From contig JAQBGV010000035.1 of the NCBI GenBank assembly GCA_032128395.1, positions 1 to 27,269 of the forward strand: a stretch of 27,269 nt of DNA. Reading direction: 5' to 3'. Below the pieces are notes generated by a model. It saw nothing but the letters and a program-made list of their open reading frames with translations. It made no database searches and had not been told where the DNA came from. Position 1 is the stretch's first letter; each line of letters starts with the position of its first letter. The translations under genes and the position numbers were made by a program. This document shows, one piece after another, positions 25,221 to 27,269 of the stretch. The DNA is from JAQBGV01 sp032128395. Lineage in GTDB: Bacteria > Planctomycetota > UBA8108 > UBA1146.

Positions 25221-26966
25221 TCAGGGGGAGGGTCGGCCCTCGCCGCGCCGGACCACGATCTTGCGATCTACCCCCGGAAGGTCGAACTCCTCGCGCTCGC
25301 CGCTCGGCCAACGAACGCGCAGCCGGCTCGGGGGGGTGACCAGACCGAAGTGGACCTCCGAGGGGCCGGCGGTCGCGTATCCCACGGCCGTCGAGACCAC
25401 CCGGATCCGGGTTCGGTCCCCGTCCTCGATCGTCACCTGCGCGCCGATCGCGTCGCGCCCGAGCGAAGGGTCGATCGCACGCACTCGGAGCCACGAGCCG
25501 GTCCGGGGGGCTACGTTCCGAAAGAGTCGCGTCGGGCCCTCGATGTTCGTCATCACCAGATCGAGATCCCCGTCGTCGTCGAGATCCCCCGCCACGACTC
25601 CGCGCGTCACCTCGATCGGTTCGGTGAGCGATGGAGCGCGGTTTCCCCCCTCGGCGAACCGCCCCTTGCCGTCGTTCAGGTAGATGAGGTTCGGCTCCGC
25701 GTAGAACTTCCACGGTTCTCCGTAGGTGACCCCGGGGAGCGGTTCCGACCGTGAGACCCGGCCGTTCGCGACGACGAGATCGAGGTCCCCGTCGAGCTCG
25801 AAGTCGAGAGCGGCAGTACCGAAGCCGGTCCACCGCATGCTCGTCGACGCGAGCCCGGCGGCGCCGGTGTCGTCCTGGAACCCGCCCCCGGGGCCGAGGC
25901 TCCGGTAGTAGGTGTTGCTCTCCAGTGCGAGGTGGGTCACGAACAGATCCGACCACCCATCCGAATTCAGGTCCGCGGACACGATCCCCATCCCCGCCTC
26001 GGCCTGACTGTTCAGGTTGTACGCGGCGCCGGCGACCATGCCGTCGTCCTTGAAGGTGCCATCGTGCTGGTTGATCCAGAGATTGTTCGCGTAGGCGTCG
26101 TTCGCCACGTACAGGTCGAGCCAACCGTCGCCATCGTAGTCATCGCAGACCACGCCCATCCCGGCCGCCTCGATCGAGGCGATCCCCGAACTCTTCGAGA
26201 CGTCGGTGAACGTCCCGTCCCCGTCGTTGTGGAAGAGGACGTCGTGCGCGGGAGGGAATGCGAGGGGGCCGCAGTAGTCCGGCCGTCCCGCCTGGTCCGA
26301 GCAGTGCGTCTCCGGATCGAAATGCACGTATTGGGTCACGTACAGGTCGAGGTACCCATCGCGATCGTAATCGATGAACGCGCCGGAGACCGACCAGCCG
26401 GAGGCTTCGATCCCTGCGGCCTCGGTCACGTCCTCGAACGTCCCGTCCCCCCGATTTCGGTAGAGCCGGTCGGGACCGAAATTCGTGATGTAGACATCGA
26501 CATCACCGTCGTTGTCGAGATCACCGACCGTGAGCCCCATCGCGTAGCCCCGGTCCCCGAGGCCGCTCTCTTCCGTCGCATCCACGAATCGGAACGGCTC
26601 GGTCTGTCGGTAGAAACGGTTCGATCCCTTTTCACCTGGACCGCCGACGGGAAGTGTTTCACTGCCGTTGGCCAGCAGTATGTCCAGGTCGCCGTCGCCG
26701 TCCGCGTCGAAGAGGGCGAAGCCGCCGCCCATGCAGGTCGGCATCCAGAGCTGCTCACCGAGGAAGGACTGGGTGACGTACTTCACGCCGGATTCGGCGG
26801 TCGCCTCGACAAAGAACTGAGGTGCGCTCGCCGTGGACGCTGTCCCACCCTCCGAACCGCTCTTCCCCGCCGCGCTTCCTGGGTCGCACGAGATCGAAGA
26901 AAGCACGCCCCCGAGGAGGAGCACTCCAGCCAAGCGGTCGGTCTGTCTCGAGTGGCGAAAATTCAT
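25221..26966 (-). CDS. FG-GAP/ASPIC-UnbV (CRTAC1-like) lipoprotein
   Basis: Predicted 581 residues. The signal (LAGVLLLGGVLSSISC) points to a lipoprotein acylated on Cys27. About seven calcium-loop repeats of FG-GAP/VCBS type follow, for example DADGDGDLDIL, DLDNDGDVDVYITN, DYDRDGYLDLYVTQ, DYDGDGWLDLYVAN and DLDDDGDLDLVMTN, predicting a beta-propeller. The C-terminal 110 residues are an ASPIC/UnbV domain: GSWLRVRAI, IGAQVTIEDGDRTR, VHFGLVTPPSRLRVRWPSGE. This family is common in planctomycetes and probably acts in surface binding; no enzyme activity is known. ATG at 26966 follows the upstream gene's stop by four bases, so the two related genes form an operon. A longer in-frame start at 27047 overlaps that gene. 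Confidence 0.88.
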   Translation of the reverse strand: MNFRHSRQTDRLAGVLLLGGVLSSISCDPGSAAGKSGSEGGTASTASAPQFFVEATAESGVKYVTQSFLGEQLWMPTCMGGGFALFDADGDGDLDILLANGSETLPVGGPGEKGSNRFYRQTEPFRFVDATEESGLGDRGYAMGLTVGDLDNDGDVDVYITNFGPDRLYRNRGDGTFEDVTEAAGIEASGWSVSGAFIDYDRDGYLDLYVTQYVHFDPETHCSDQAGRPDYCGPLAFPPAHDVLFHNDGDGTFTDVSKSSGIASIEAAGMGVVCDDYDGDGWLDLYVANDAYANNLWINQHDGTFKDDGMVAGAAYNLNSQAEAGMGIVSADLNSDGWSDLFVTHLALESNTYYRSLGPGGGFQDDTGAAGLASTSMRWTGFGTAALDFELDGDLDLVVANGRVSRSEPLPGVTYGEPWKFYAEPNLIYLNDGKGRFAEGGNRAPSLTEPIEVTRGVVAGDLDDDGDLDLVMTNIEGPTRLFRNVAPRTGSWLRVRAIDPSLGRDAIGAQVTIEDGDRTRIRVVSTAVGYATAGPSEVHFGLVTPPSRLRVRWPSGEREEFDLPGVDRKIVVRRGEGRPSP

Positions 26967-26970
26967 CGAT

Positions 26971-27269
26971 TCACGAACTTCCGAGTCGGAACGGAGTGGT
27001 CTCGATGGAAATCGGCGCGGCGTCCCCCTCACGGATGCGATAAGCATGGTCGAGCTCGAACCCCGTGTGGTGACTCTCGCCGGAGACGGGCCAATGAATG
27101 GTCACCCCCCGGATCGCGATCGCGTTCCCGAGACCGACCTCCAATTGGAGACTCGAGGATCCGAAGCTCCCGCCGGTTCCGATGACCCGATGGCGCGTGC
27201 GCGGTCCATCGGGGGTCTCGATCTCGATCCGCACGCGAGCATCGTGCGCGTCTCGGCTCGACCGGGTGC
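26971..27269 (-). CDS. ASPIC/UnbV-domain protein, C-terminal part only
   Basis: The frame is open to the right edge of the window, so only the last 98 or so residues are seen. They form an ASPIC/UnbV domain: DARVRIEIETPDGPRTRHRV, then GTGGSFGSSSLQLEVGLGN, then VTIHWPVSGESHHTGFELD and AYRIREGD. The GTG at 27234 is inside the domain and is not the real start. The gene ends four bases before the start of the next ASPIC/UnbV gene. The domain is similar in plan to that of the neighbour but differs in sequence, so the pair may be an old tandem duplication. Confidence 0.82.
   Translation of the reverse strand, partial: TRSSRDAHDARVRIEIETPDGPRTRHRVIGTGGSFGSSSLQLEVGLGNAIAIRGVTIHWPVSGESHHTGFELDHAYRIREGDAAPISIETTPFRLGSS

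Noticed and set aside
1..27269. CRISPR arrays, tRNA or rRNA genes, integrase or transposase genes
   Set aside because: No regularly spaced repeats, no tRNA-like TTCGA arm with matching acceptor stem, and no mobile-element protein were seen.

Overview
The window is GC-rich bacterial chromosome, most likely from a member of the Planctomycetota or a close relative. That placement is inferred from several traits: a secreted enzyme with a paired dockerin-type calcium repeat and a Cys-rich 'PAPFPACG...C...CP' tail, two adjacent ASPIC/UnbV (CRTAC1-like) proteins, an alpha-alpha toroid lipoprotein, a SASA-type esterase, and frequent TTG/GTG starts. No rRNA or tRNA is present to confirm it.

Layout, left to right. 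Positions 1-498 hold two perfect inverted repeats and no convincing gene. Positions 499-3185 (minus) hold a three-gene minor-pilin operon (PilW/GspJ-like, PilV/GspI-like, PilX/GspK-like). Next on the minus strand come a PqqB-like metallo-beta-lactamase-fold lipoprotein (3489-4437), the AAA+ unfoldase ClpC (4633-7099) and a voltage-gated potassium channel with a C-terminal zinc ribbon (7428-8261). On the plus strand a 945-residue exported TPR/HEXXH metallopeptidase-like protein (8472-11309) precedes a complete F1Fo ATP synthase operon (11481-18987). The operon order is two small membrane assembly genes, then atpB-E-F-H-A-G-D-C, with four ATGA stop/start overlaps.

After the operon come a GNAT-nitrilase fusion (19056-20633, minus), a secreted AA10 lytic polysaccharide monooxygenase fused to a dockerin-like module (20758-21708, minus), an unknown lipoprotein (21887-22633, plus), a SASA-family carbohydrate esterase (22714-23769, plus), an alpha-alpha toroid lipoprotein (23866-25176, plus) and two ASPIC/UnbV proteins (25221-26966 and 26971 to the window edge, minus).

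The genes fall into an energy block (ATP synthase), a proteostasis gene (ClpC), and a cell-surface/polysaccharide block (LPMO, esterase, toroid, FG-GAP proteins, pilins). No single new multi-gene system stands out. The observations most worth checking are structural: a hairpin that buries the Shine-Dalgarno of the esterase gene, a pair of A-bulged TTC-loop hairpins between atpD and atpC, an LPMO-dockerin fusion, and matching one-base frame disruptions in G-tracts of two neighbouring genes (clpC and the PqqB-like gene) that look like sequence errors.
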